From: Candidatus Zixiibacteriota bacterium
GTDB lineage: Bacteria > Zixibacteria > MSB-5A5 > GN15 > FEB-12
Length of the DNA stretch: 64,000 nt
Reading direction: 5' to 3'
NCBI GenBank assembly: GCA_022571985.1
Contig: JACZWU010000006.1
Span: forward strand, 124,001-188,000
The translations under genes were made by a program, and so were the position numbers. A model generated the notes under the pieces. That model searched no databases. It was not told the origin of the DNA and saw only the letters and a program-made list of their open reading frames with translations. Position 1 is the first letter of the stretch. The number at the start of each line of letters is the position of its first letter. Shown here piece after piece: positions 28,210-36,978 of this stretch.

Positions 28210-28516
28210 AGTGGGTCATTTTTAATACTGGACTCAAATGAAAGCTGTTAATGCTTGAAAACGCCCCTATAGCGTTTGAACGGAGTGGATATCAATTTCT
28301 TATTGACTATAAAATCATAAACTGTATATGTTCATAGGGTTAGTTGAATTATAATAGGGAAAGATAAATTTAAGGCCATTGCCAACTATGACGACAAAGC
28401 TCATTAGGAGGATGTAAATTGTGTTCTTTAGCTCTAGTGGAAAATTGATACCAACCAAGTTTGTGAGTTTCCATGATGCATAAATGCTCTATCATTTTAA
28501 CTGCCAGATTTACCTT

Positions 28517-29737
28517 ATGAACCGGTGCAAATTCATAGATCTGTTTGCTGGTTGTGGTGGTCTTTCTTTGGGGCTAATGCAAGCTGGTTGGACTGGGGTT
28601 TTCGCAATCGAAAAATCGCCTGATGCTTTTAACACATTGGAACATAATTTGTGTCGGAAAGGTGCAAAATATAGATTTAGTTGGCCGAGATGGCTGCCCT
28701 GTACTGCAATGACAACTAGACAGCTATTGAACGGCTATTCGAAGGAACTTGCACAAATTCGTGGGAAAATAGATATTATTGCTGGTGGTCCACCATGCCA
28801 AGGTTTTTCGTTTATCGGTCGCAGAAACGTGAAAGATCGAAGAAACAGCCTCACCGGAGAATATATTCGAATAGTTGACATTGTCCGTCCAAGGTTCTTG
28901 ATACTGGAAAATGTCCGAGGATTTCAGGTCGCTTTTAAGAACAAGAAGAAACCTTATTCGCATCATGTTAAAAGAAAATTGGAAAGTTTATCTTGGGGCG
29001 GGTACAACGTCTATTCGCGTTTAATGGAGGCTTCAGAGTCTGGAGTTCCACAGCCCAGGCCCCGTTTCCTCATGTTGGCTGTCAGGCATGATTTGATTTC
29101 GCTTGCCAAGGATCCCTTCGATACACTAGAATCATTGCTTCCGAAATTTAGGCGGAAGCGAAAGCTGTACACTTCAACAACTGTGGTTGAGGCTATAGGC
29201 GACTTGGAATTAGATGGGAAACTCCTTGTAGATTCAAAAGAGAGCAATGGATTTAAACAATTGAAATATCGACAGCCTTCAGTATTGACACCGTATCAAA
29301 GATTGATGAGAAAGCACGTCTCCAAAAGCCACATCCCGAACAGTCTACGATTGCCTAACCATCGGGCAGAAACAATCAAGCGGTTTTCTAAGGTGCTCAA
29401 GATTTGTCCCAAAGGTCGCTCGGTCTCAAAAGACCAGAGGGAGTATTTCAAAATGAAGAAACGATGCTTCACTCCCCTACACCCGCACATGCTTGCCACC
29501 ACTGTTACCACTCTACCAGATGACACATTGCATTATAGCGAACCTCGGATTTTGACAGTAAGGGAAAATGCCAGGTTACAATCTTTTCCCGACTGGTTTT
29601 CTTTTCATGGGAAATATACAACTGGCAGTGTTTTGCGGAAAACAGATTGCCCACGTTATACCCAAGTCGGTAATGCCGTACCTCCATTGATGGCGGAAGC
29701 AATCGGGTTAGCAATGTTAAGGTTTGCCAAGAAGTGA
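28517..29737 (+). CDS. DNA cytosine-5 methyltransferase (Dcm/C5 type)
   Basis: The enzyme transfers a methyl group from SAM to C5 of cytosine in a specific site. Conserved motifs appear in order: I FIDLFAGCGGLSLG, IV GGPPCQGFS with catalytic Cys94, VI ENVRG, VIII QPRPRF and X TQVGNAVPPLMAEAIG, numbered from ATG 28,517 (406 residues). A longer frame from 28,484 adds 11 unconserved residues and neither start has a clear ribosome site. The target-recognition region (about 225-345) gives no hint of the site. Its stop overlaps the next start (GTGA), so it is translationally coupled to the GHKL kinase. With the Vsr gene nearby this is a modification-and-repair pair, and no standard restriction endonuclease is visible. 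Confidence 0.95.
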   Translation: MNRCKFIDLFAGCGGLSLGLMQAGWTGVFAIEKSPDAFNTLEHNLCRKGAKYRFSWPRWLPCTAMTTRQLLNGYSKELAQIRGKIDIIAGGPPCQGFSFIGRRNVKDRRNSLTGEYIRIVDIVRPRFLILENVRGFQVAFKNKKKPYSHHVKRKLESLSWGGYNVYSRLMEASESGVPQPRPRFLMLAVRHDLISLAKDPFDTLESLLPKFRRKRKLYTSTTVVEAIGDLELDGKLLVDSKESNGFKQLKYRQPSVLTPYQRLMRKHVSKSHIPNSLRLPNHRAETIKRFSKVLKICPKGRSVSKDQREYFKMKKRCFTPLHPHMLATTVTTLPDDTLHYSEPRILTVRENARLQSFPDWFSFHGKYTTGSVLRKTDCPRYTQVGNAVPPLMAEAIGLAMLRFAKK

Positions 29738-32055
29738 AAAAACTAGATAAAGTTCACTTTTCTACTCACGCCCGAATTAAGGACGTTCTTGGGCGTGACC
29801 TGATTAACAACGACAATGTTGCAATTATTGAGCTAATTAAGAACTCGCGGGATGCTGGTTCCAAAAGTGTCAGTATTAGTTTTTTTAATGCTGAAGCTGA
29901 AGAGAGTCCTTTTTCTCAACTGATCATCCAAGACTCCGGGTCAGGTATGAACATTGATGATATCAAATACAAATGGCTTAATATAGCATATTCTGATAAA
30001 AGGTTGGCTAATGTATATAGAAGTGTGCCCTACGCAGGCAATAAGGGGATCGGCAGGTTTTCATGTGACAGGTTGGGGGAAACACTCGAATTATTTACTA
30101 GAGTTAGGAATGGAGACCTCATTTATGTAGAAATTGATTGGGCAGATTTTGAGATAGACGACCGTGACAAGAAAGTAAGCGACATCCGACTCTCAGCATA
30201 TAGGCTTACTGACTCAGAATTCGCGAGTCAAACTGGAATAGAAAAGTTAAAGAATGGGACAATCCTCATCATTAAGTCACTCCGTAGTACTTGGGACATC
30301 AAAAAGCTTAGAGGATTACGGAAAGAGTTAGAACGTTTTGCAATTGATCGCGAGAGGCGGTTCAAGGTCTACCTCAATGCATTGGATTACAAGGATGAGA
30401 AAGACTTGAATGGATTAGTTGAAAACAAGATTTTTGACAAGCTAGATTTCAGGACTACTTCTATTCATTCAAGTATTGACAAATACGGAAAGAAAATTAA
30501 AATAACTCTCAAGCACAACGCCAACGAAGTTTTTACTCTCATTGAAAAGAACCCGTTTGGGCTTCTTTCGAACATTGATGTAGCGTTGTATTATTTGAAC
30601 CAACCGGCAAAGGCGTACTTCAAGCGTGAAACCGGTTATAGTGTTAAGGATTTCGGCTCGGTTTTCCTTTTTCTTAACGGCTTCAGGGTTACCCCGTACG
30701 GAGAGCCCGGTAATGACTGGCTTTCAATTGACTTTCGAAAGGCACAAGGATTTAAGAGATTACTTGGAACGAGGGATATTGTCGGATTTGTTGAGATCAC
30801 GGATAAGAAATATTTGTTCAAGGCAACTTCCAGCCGCGAGGGTCTTGTAAGCAACGATGCATACAATCAACTCGTTTCTAACCAACTGCAGGTTACTTCA
30901 AGTTTGGACAGCACAAGACTATATGGGTATGTGCAAAACCTTTTGCGAAAACATCAAAGGTTTGTTGTTGAGGGGCTGGATTGGGATAGGATAAAAAGGG
31001 TGCTCAGTCAAGAAGGCGAAGATCTGGAACTCACAAAGTATGAATTCCAGAACAGGGACAAGAACATTCTTGAGTCGCTAGCTTCAATTATTCATTTGAA
31101 TAGTATTAAAGAGAATATTTTTAAAGTAACATTCAATAAGAAGTACTTGATTCAATTGGCGGCTAAAGAGATTTCTTCCTATGATGTCCTTCTTAAAGAC
31201 CTAAAAGAAAAATTTAAAGGACTTCCCATTTCCCAGCTCAAGCCTTTAGACAAAAAGGACATTTATAAGTACATTGAAAGGCAAGCCAAAGCACTAAAAG
31301 CGAAAGAAGCAACTGCCATTCGTCTCCAAAAACGGATCGCGAAGGCAGAAAAAACTGCGGAACAACTAACAAGTGAAAACCTGTTTTTACGTGCACAATC
31401 GAACGAGGATTTAGATGATATAATAAATCTTCATCACCAAACGATTGATTATGCAAGTACTATAAATACAGAAATTCAAAATTTCAGACATGAGATTAGT
31501 GAAAAGATTGACACTAAGACTATCAAGGGGTTTTTGGACAAAATAGAGTATCTAAACAACAAAGTATTAAAAATCTCCCGCTTAGCAACACACGCTAATT
31601 TTAGAATGTCTTCAGCAAAAAAGAAAGGAGAACTATTTACGTTCATAAAAAAGTACTTGGTTACCCTGTCCGAGCATGGAATTACGCGTGACCTTGAGAT
31701 TACGGATAAGATTCCAGAGCACTTCCAGCTTGTCCGGCGGTTTAGGCCTTTGGAACTGACTATGGCAATTGACAACTTTCTCGCTAATGCAAAGAAAGCA
31801 GAAGCTTCGCGGATTCAATTTGGGGCGAAAAAAGAGGGGAGTTCTTTCCTGATTACAATTTCCGACAACGGTAATGGCTTGAGCAAGGACATTGAATATC
31901 CTGATTCAATTTTCGAAAAGGGAGTTACGACGACGAAAGGATCTGGATTGGGCCTTTATTTCTTGAAAGAAATTGTAACTCAGGATTTGGAGGGTGAAGT
32001 TTCGGTTGTAAACAGGGCAAAGGGAAGGTTTACTATAGGGATTAAGCTCAAATGA
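29734..32055 (+). CDS. Dual-GHKL protein: MORC-like ATPase fused to histidine-kinase module
   Basis: This 773-residue protein has two GHKL ATPase folds. The N-terminal one (about 1-190) has N-box ELIKNSRDAG (33-42), QDSGSGMN (66-73) and GNKGIGRFS (102-110), as in MORC/paraMORC, MutL and Hsp90 proteins. An S5-like segment follows (about 190-420, ending TSSREGLVSNDAY). Coiled coil occupies about 500-580. A possible phospho-acceptor His586 lies in NFRHEISEK. The C-terminal kinase ATPase has N-box DNFLANAKKA, SDNGNGLS and TKGSGLGLYFL (about 735-745). It overlaps both neighbours by 4 bp and is followed by a receiver protein, so a phosphorelay is likely. MORC-like ATPases associated with restriction-modification are described (Iyer, Abhiman and Aravind 2008). 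Signal sensed: unknown, perhaps DNA topology or methylation state. Confidence 0.85.
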   Translation: MKKLDKVHFSTHARIKDVLGRDLINNDNVAIIELIKNSRDAGSKSVSISFFNAEAEESPFSQLIIQDSGSGMNIDDIKYKWLNIAYSDKRLANVYRSVPYAGNKGIGRFSCDRLGETLELFTRVRNGDLIYVEIDWADFEIDDRDKKVSDIRLSAYRLTDSEFASQTGIEKLKNGTILIIKSLRSTWDIKKLRGLRKELERFAIDRERRFKVYLNALDYKDEKDLNGLVENKIFDKLDFRTTSIHSSIDKYGKKIKITLKHNANEVFTLIEKNPFGLLSNIDVALYYLNQPAKAYFKRETGYSVKDFGSVFLFLNGFRVTPYGEPGNDWLSIDFRKAQGFKRLLGTRDIVGFVEITDKKYLFKATSSREGLVSNDAYNQLVSNQLQVTSSLDSTRLYGYVQNLLRKHQRFVVEGLDWDRIKRVLSQEGEDLELTKYEFQNRDKNILESLASIIHLNSIKENIFKVTFNKKYLIQLAAKEISSYDVLLKDLKEKFKGLPISQLKPLDKKDIYKYIERQAKALKAKEATAIRLQKRIAKAEKTAEQLTSENLFLRAQSNEDLDDIINLHHQTIDYASTINTEIQNFRHEISEKIDTKTIKGFLDKIEYLNNKVLKISRLATHANFRMSSAKKKGELFTFIKKYLVTLSEHGITRDLEITDKIPEHFQLVRRFRPLELTMAIDNFLANAKKAEASRIQFGAKKEGSSFLITISDNGNGLSKDIEYPDSIFEKGVTTTKGSGLGLYFLKEIVTQDLEGEVSVVNRAKGRFTIGIKLK

Positions 32056-33002
32056 AACTGGATTACAATATCCTTTGGTGCGAAGATAGCATGGATTGGT
32101 TTGAGGCAAAGTCAAAACAGGTAGAACGCCATATAACCGAATTAGGTTTTCTTCCGAGCATTACGCTAATTGCCAATGCTAACACCACAAACTTTGATAA
32201 CGCAATAAAGAAATCCCAAACTTTTGATATTATTCTTGTCGACTATAAGATCGATGGTGAGTCCTTCGGCGATAAATTAATTAAACATATTAGAAATCAC
32301 AACGTGTTTGCAGAAGTCGTCTTTTATTCAGGCAAAACAAAAGCTGAGCTTTATAAGGCCGTGGCCGATAGCGAGCTTGACGGTGTCTATGTTGCGCTTA
32401 GGGAAATCGACTTTATTGATAAAGTTAAAAATGTAATAGATACCACTGTTAGAAAAGTGCTTGATGTGAATAACATGCGTGGCATTGTGATGGCTTTTAC
32501 CTCTGTCATAGACAAACAGATTTTTGAAATAATTAGGATCTTTCATGACAATCACATACCCGACGACGAAAGAATGGAACAATTCAGGAAAACTCTTCTA
32601 CAGAGAATTGAAAAAAGGATCAGTGAGCAGGAGAATACTTGTAAAGATGTAAATGTAGATGACCCCTGGGACTACCTTAGCTCAACGGTACATTTTGGAT
32701 CGCAATTGAGAGTTATCACTCTTCGTAAAGATATTCTCGAAAAGGCTTTTCAAGCAAAAAACCCTTCAAACAAATGGTATGCAGTCTATCAAAACGTATT
32801 AAAGTTCGAGCAGGAGACAAACCCAAATAGAAACCGTTTGGCACATGAAAGTGAAAAAGTGATAAGCAATGAAGATGGATCTATAGCGATCAAAATCGGT
32901 GCTGTCACTTTTGATCTTGAAACGGCAAAGCAATGGCGAGCCGATTTGATTAAACAGGCAAAGTCCATAAATGAATTCCACGAAGCGCTCAAGCCAAAGT
33001 AA
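32052..33002 (+). CDS. Response-regulator receiver fused to a HEPN-like C-terminal domain
   Basis: The protein has 316 residues and starts at ATG overlapping the kinase stop (ATGA). The receiver domain (about 1-135) has acidic residues Glu11-Asp12, phospho-acceptor Asp64 in IILVDYKID and Ser93 in FYSGKT with its Lys. The rest (about 140-316) is helical and not a known DNA-binding output. It carries RNRLAH (Arg260-X4-His265), which matches the R-X4-6-H active-site motif of HEPN ribonucleases. If that reading is right, phosphorylation may switch an RNA-cutting effector. Alternatively the motif is a chance match in a helical dimer domain. The gene ends 4 bp from the convergent Vsr gene. Confidence 0.78.
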   Translation: MKLDYNILWCEDSMDWFEAKSKQVERHITELGFLPSITLIANANTTNFDNAIKKSQTFDIILVDYKIDGESFGDKLIKHIRNHNVFAEVVFYSGKTKAELYKAVADSELDGVYVALREIDFIDKVKNVIDTTVRKVLDVNNMRGIVMAFTSVIDKQIFEIIRIFHDNHIPDDERMEQFRKTLLQRIEKRISEQENTCKDVNVDDPWDYLSSTVHFGSQLRVITLRKDILEKAFQAKNPSNKWYAVYQNVLKFEQETNPNRNRLAHESEKVISNEDGSIAIKIGAVTFDLETAKQWRADLIKQAKSINEFHEALKPK

Positions 33003-33006
33003 ATAT

Positions 33007-33426
33007 TTATTTTGAAAGTGCCATTGGTAATCGCCCACAGATGCTCTTTTTCAAATATGAATTGTCTTTTGTTTCACACTCCCAAATTACGATAACTTTC
33101 CAACCAAGCCTCCTTAGTGTTTTTTGATTTACTTTGTCGCGCTCGATGTTTTTCTTGAGCTTGTGTCTCCAGAAAGTCGCATTACTTTGTGGAAAGTGTC
33201 CTTCTTTGCACTTTGTGTGGTGGTGCCAAAAGCAACCATGTACGAATATTACAGTTCTATATTTTGGGAGGCAAATATCAGGTTTGCCGGGGAGTTCCTT
33301 CTTGTGAACCCTGAAACGGTAGCCCAACCGATGTAAAACACTTCTCACCGTGATTTCTGGCTTCGTATCCTTGCTGTGGATACTTCTCATAATTTTGCTT
33401 CGCTTTTCTTTTGAAACAAAGTCCAT
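33007..33426 (-). CDS. vsr: Very-short-patch mismatch endonuclease Vsr
   Basis: The enzyme nicks T:G mismatches made by deamination of 5-methylcytosine, starting repair to C:G. At 139 residues it has standard length. Motifs are KRSKIMRSIHSKDTKPE at the N-terminus, LPGKPDICLPKYRTVIFVHG with catalytic Asp50, CFWHHHTKC and LGWKVIVIWEC. It is oriented toward the methyltransferase-kinase-receiver operon and ends 4 bp from it. Vsr genes normally accompany Dcm-type methylases, which fits the 5mC enzyme at 28,517. Confidence 0.96.
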   Translation of the reverse strand: MDFVSKEKRSKIMRSIHSKDTKPEITVRSVLHRLGYRFRVHKKELPGKPDICLPKYRTVIFVHGCFWHHHTKCKEGHFPQSNATFWRHKLKKNIERDKVNQKTLRRLGWKVIVIWECETKDNSYLKKSICGRLPMALSK

Positions 33427-33515
33427 GATAAATTATAGAGTATCTTCCGAAAAAAGGCACCCTAAATACTAAATTTGAAAGTGGGAATTCGGTTATTTCC
33501 TTTCCGCATAAAGAA

Positions 33516-33734
33516 CTAGAATTTTCCTAATTGTTGCAATGCTGAAATGTATACCTCTCCGGATTTTGAATCAACCCACTTCTTAACTTTCTCAAAATTA
33601 AATCGTATATGCTTCCCCAGTTTGATATAGGGAATGTCAGTATTCCGTATCCAGTACTTGACAATACTCGGTTTCACACGGCAGAATTCGGCCACATCTT
33701 CAATAGTCCAGAGTTTTTCAGAAGATTGTTTCAT
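33516..33734 (-). CDS. Excisionase-family HTH protein
   Basis: This 72-residue protein has a MerR-like/HTH_17 winged helix: WTIEDVAEFCRVKPSIVKYW, then IPYIKLGKHIRFNFEKVKKW. Such small proteins act as recombination directionality factors or regulators. The start overlaps the stop of the HerA-like ATPase upstream (ATGA), so it is the last gene of a minus-strand unit. It probably assists one of the tyrosine recombinases of the island; which one is not determinable here. Confidence 0.8.
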   Translation of the reverse strand: MKQSSEKLWTIEDVAEFCRVKPSIVKYWIRNTDIPYIKLGKHIRFNFEKVKKWVDSKSGEVYISALQQLGKF

Positions 33735-35809
33735 TTTACAAGGAAATCTCCAGCCAAAACCACTTTTATTTTGTCCCGATATACACCCAGTCGCGAATCA
33801 ACGGAAATCAATTGTTCAAGTTCTCTTTTTGCCTTGCCGTCTTTTGTTGCAATTAACAACCGGCTAGGCTTCAACTCAGTGCTAAAATTCTTAACTATAT
33901 TGTTAATCTCTTTTTCTAAAGGTGGTGAGATAGCTATTTCAATGAATAGTAATTGAGGATGGTTCCGAAGGACTACGTCAACTGCTTTATTATTGGATAA
34001 GAAGAATTCAATATCGACAGTGAACCCGTGTTTCTTCGCCCACATCCGAATGTGATGAGCGACAAATTGGTGTAAGTAACCGCCTTTTGAATTGAGTCCT
34101 GGCTTAGTTACCCCTACAAACCTGAAAGCAGCCTCAGTAGGCTCAGGCACTATCAGAAAACTTTTACCAACTTGCAGACGATGCTCCACTATATAAGCTA
34201 ATCTGATCAACTCACTCTTTACCTTGGATTGAGTCGAGCCACTTGTAATACGAGTGATGCTCAGCAGTTGACGCCACGTAATCAAGCGATCTGGCAAGTT
34301 TAACCATATTTTTATCAAGGATTCTGCTAGTTCGCGTGCCTTAGTTTTCTGTAATCCTGATTTCTGCCTGGCTAACCTGACATTAGCTGAAGTGTGTGAA
34401 AATCTGTCCCCCGCCCTTTTCTCGGACACGACGGTCCTTAGATCTGTTCTATTAACACCGGACTGTCGATAGAGTCTTTCTTTCTGTTCTTTCTGATGCC
34501 GCCAAAATGCTATCCAATCAACACAAGTAGGTTCTTCAAACTTGTAGAATTTCACTGGCAGCGGTTCCATGTATCCGCCAGCCATTCTGATAATAGCCTC
34601 GCCCGTTTCAAGGCTATGCAAAGATTCGGATTGTTGTGATGTTAGTGCCATTGCTTGAGACATGGTGGTCACCTCGCCTCCGCTCGAAAGATGAAAACAA
34701 ACCTTCAAATATGAATTGTTTAGAACGCTTTTCAGAAGAGTAGAGGGCTCCTGTGAGAGCGAGCAGATAGCCATATTAAGAGCACGTGCTTCATCAACAA
34801 GTTTTGTTATCAAGGAAGCACTTCGTTTGTGTTCGCTATACTCTTTAGCTCTTGAGAAAAGCCTGTGTTGACATTCGTCCATAATGTCGATTGTTAAATG
34901 TCTAGCAGAAGGGTTATATGTTCGATAAAAAGAGTCCCACAATAGAAGAAATTCACTTAGAAAAGATTCGATTTCAGACATCAAGCCTGTGGTTGAAAGA
35001 ATGAGTTGTTTGTCAGAAAGCACCTGAAGCATCTCTGAGTTTGTAGTAATGACTTCTCCCAAAGTATATAAAAGCAATTCTAATCTTGAGGTTACAGTTG
35101 AGAGTATTATTGCGTCTTTGTGTTTAAATCTTTGGGGAGTTGATACAATTGCGTGGAGCAAATCGATAATTGTAGCATCTGGATTGCGTTTAAAAAGATT
35201 TGCCAGAGTTTTAAGGATTACAGATTCTGCGCCATGCCAGAAATTTAGAGTTTCAGACAGATGCCCCGTAACAACTTGATGCCAGACATCAATCGGGACG
35301 TTGGGTGGAGGCTTTAACGGATTAAATCTGAGGTCTTTCCAATTCAGGCACAACGTATCAGGATATTTTGCGGCTAATGGAATATATTCTTCTGCTTTAG
35401 GGTCATTTATTTTTACTGAGTGAATTCCTGCTTGATAAGCAGATTCTGCCAGTACAATTGCAGCATTTGTTTTGCCGGAGCCTGAAGTGCCTGCAAATAC
35501 TAAATGCCTTGGCGTTTTCTCTAATGGTAATCTTAATTCAATCGCACTCTTGCCCAGGATTTTGCCTAATTTAAGTTCCCCAACTATAGAGTCCTGATTA
35601 GCAGGCAGATCAAAGTCATCATTTACATAGTAGTTTCCGTCCAGCTTCGCTAATAAGTAGCTATAAAGGCTGTGGGCAAGCGTTGGATTCCAATAAACTG
35701 ACAATGAGTCAAGGCCACTTTCAAACCAATCCTCAGTTACTCGGGCCTTATTCTTCAATTCTTCTAGTATTGCTAGGTCTATATTCTGGAAATCTATCAT
35801 AACTATCAT
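33731..35809 (-). CDS. HerA/VirD4-like ATPase with possible C-terminal nuclease-like domain
   Basis: This 692-residue protein has a RecA-like ATPase domain at about 85-420 with Walker A FAGTSGSGKTN, Walker B HLTIDIMDECQHR and a sensor region AICSLSQEPSTLL, as in HerA/DUF87 and conjugative coupling proteins. There is no N-terminal membrane segment. Residues about 580-685 have a helix-strand pattern NNKAVDVVL and LLFIEIAISPP that loosely resembles PD-(D/E)xK nucleases (Asp...Glu-x-Ala, Lys missing). It probably pumps DNA for transfer or replication of the element. It overlaps the Cys-rich gene upstream by 62 bp; ATG 35,800 is an alternative start. Confidence 0.82.
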   Translation of the reverse strand: MIVMIDFQNIDLAILEELKNKARVTEDWFESGLDSLSVYWNPTLAHSLYSYLLAKLDGNYYVNDDFDLPANQDSIVGELKLGKILGKSAIELRLPLEKTPRHLVFAGTSGSGKTNAAIVLAESAYQAGIHSVKINDPKAEEYIPLAAKYPDTLCLNWKDLRFNPLKPPPNVPIDVWHQVVTGHLSETLNFWHGAESVILKTLANLFKRNPDATIIDLLHAIVSTPQRFKHKDAIILSTVTSRLELLLYTLGEVITTNSEMLQVLSDKQLILSTTGLMSEIESFLSEFLLLWDSFYRTYNPSARHLTIDIMDECQHRLFSRAKEYSEHKRSASLITKLVDEARALNMAICSLSQEPSTLLKSVLNNSYLKVCFHLSSGGEVTTMSQAMALTSQQSESLHSLETGEAIIRMAGGYMEPLPVKFYKFEEPTCVDWIAFWRHQKEQKERLYRQSGVNRTDLRTVVSEKRAGDRFSHTSANVRLARQKSGLQKTKARELAESLIKIWLNLPDRLITWRQLLSITRITSGSTQSKVKSELIRLAYIVEHRLQVGKSFLIVPEPTEAAFRFVGVTKPGLNSKGGYLHQFVAHHIRMWAKKHGFTVDIEFFLSNNKAVDVVLRNHPQLLFIEIAISPPLEKEINNIVKNFSTELKPSRLLIATKDGKAKRELEQLISVDSRLGVYRDKIKVVLAGDFLVK

Positions 35810-36287
35810 ATCCTATTAGAGTACCAAAGAAATTTATTAGCATTCCCAATAATCCTTCTGAAATTTGCTCTTTTAGAATTTCTTTCGCATGGCAAGGACA
35901 AACAGGATTGTCTTGAAACCACTCCACGTCGTAGTCGCAAAGTTTAGTACCGCACAGAACGCAAGTGTATAACTCACAGCATTTACAAACTGTATGGTTA
36001 TAACCGCATATGCCTTTCAGATCATTTATGGAAGCAACAGTGTGAGAACAATCCAAAGTAGTACTAATGAAACCGCTCTCTACTTTCGGTATCTGGTGTT
36101 GGTCTATCACTATGCCTTTGAATTTTCCTCCAATAAGGATTTTCTTTCCAAAATGGTCTACTACGTAATCAAAATGTTGCTCTGATCCAACAATTCCAAA
36201 ATTCCCTTGTTGTGCAAATCTTTTCATTCTTTCCTCGCTTGAGGACCTATCTTCTCTTCTAAAAGGCATGACATTTAATCCTTTCAA
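35748..36287 (-). CDS. Cys-rich zinc-ribbon-like protein of the mobile element
   Basis: The 179 residues include a clustered set of cysteines: CGYNHTVCKCCELYTCVLCG then LCDYDVEW and VCPCHAKEIL (about residues 93-137), enough for two zinc sites. A hydrophobic C-terminal segment (LLGMLINFFGTLIGY) follows. No family recognised. It is encoded between a small membrane protein (4-bp overlap) and the HerA-like ATPase (62-bp overlap), so it is probably part of the same DNA-processing or transfer unit. Start choice uncertain; a second Met lies at residue 7. Confidence 0.62.
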   Translation of the reverse strand: MKGLNVMPFRREDRSSSEERMKRFAQQGNFGIVGSEQHFDYVVDHFGKKILIGGKFKGIVIDQHQIPKVESGFISTTLDCSHTVASINDLKGICGYNHTVCKCCELYTCVLCGTKLCDYDVEWFQDNPVCPCHAKEILKEQISEGLLGMLINFFGTLIGYDSYDRFPEYRPSNTRRIEE

Positions 36288-36649
36288 AAAAAATAGTTGG
36301 CAATAAAATAGCCGATTGCTGCGCCAACAGGTAATCCGTACATTCTATTTTCAAAAGTTGACATATAGTAGAGATCTTTAATAGTGTAAGAGATGCGATT
36401 CAGTAGGACGAATAAGCTAAGTGCCAGGGCTATTACAATGACAACGGTAAATCCAAAACTTGAAACCGCGAGATCAAATTGTTTATTAAGTGGATCGTAT
36501 AGGAATCTGTTTAATACCAAAGGCACTCTTATAAACAACCACATCATTACCATAATCAACACAAACACTAATTGACCTTTCATGCCCACCGAAGCACCGA
36601 TGAAACCACCGATTAAACAAAGTAGAATATGCCAAAAACCAAACTCCAT
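36284..36649 (-). CDS. Small polytopic membrane protein
   Basis: This 121-residue protein has four hydrophobic segments: HILLCLIGGFIGASVG, LVFVLIMVMMWLFI, SFGFTVVIVIALALSLFVLL and the C-terminal GLPVGAAIGYFIANYFF. No motif. It is the first gene of the minus-strand set that continues with the zinc protein, the HerA-like ATPase and the HTH protein, and could be a membrane partner of that ATPase (inference from synteny only). Confidence 0.6.
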   Translation of the reverse strand: MEFGFWHILLCLIGGFIGASVGMKGQLVFVLIMVMMWLFIRVPLVLNRFLYDPLNKQFDLAVSSFGFTVVIVIALALSLFVLLNRISYTIKDLYYMSTFENRMYGLPVGAAIGYFIANYFF

Positions 36650-36978
36650 TTAGACCTCACGCAATTTGACAAATAGGACATTTAGACCACACTGGAACCA
36701 CAGTTGAGATTTCCGGTAGATTTCCGGAAAGTGAAATGCGATGGTAGTTCCAAGTATGTGGTCTTTTTGGTTAGTAGGTATCATCCATGCCATCCACTTT
36801 AAAAGTCAGTTGCAAGTTTCTTCTACTCTAATATACAGTGCCCACTTTCCCAGAATTGTCATAATTGTAAAAATTGATACCTGCTAATTGTCCTTATTTT
36901 GTCACAATTTCGCACATCCTTGCGCTAGTAAAATAGAAAAATTTATAAAGGCAAAGGCGCAATAGAAGACACCTTAAA
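36650..36978. other. Divergent intergenic region with a long interrupted inverted repeat
   Basis: AGACCACA-c-TGGAAC (36,684-36,698) pairs with GTTCCA-agta-TGTGGTCT (36,747-36,764), which is followed by TTTTT. Between the arms are TTTCCGG (36,710-36,716) and the self-complementary TTTCCGGAAA (36,721-36,730). It separates two divergently read genes, so it probably holds both promoters. A replication origin, transfer origin or antisense RNA is possible; none is proven. No further gene is seen here. Confidence 0.45.

Noticed and set aside
28303-28330. Promoter TTGACT-N16-TATATG before the methyltransferase
   Set aside because: It lies about 190 bp before the start and has a weak -10 and short spacing, so it was not listed as a feature.
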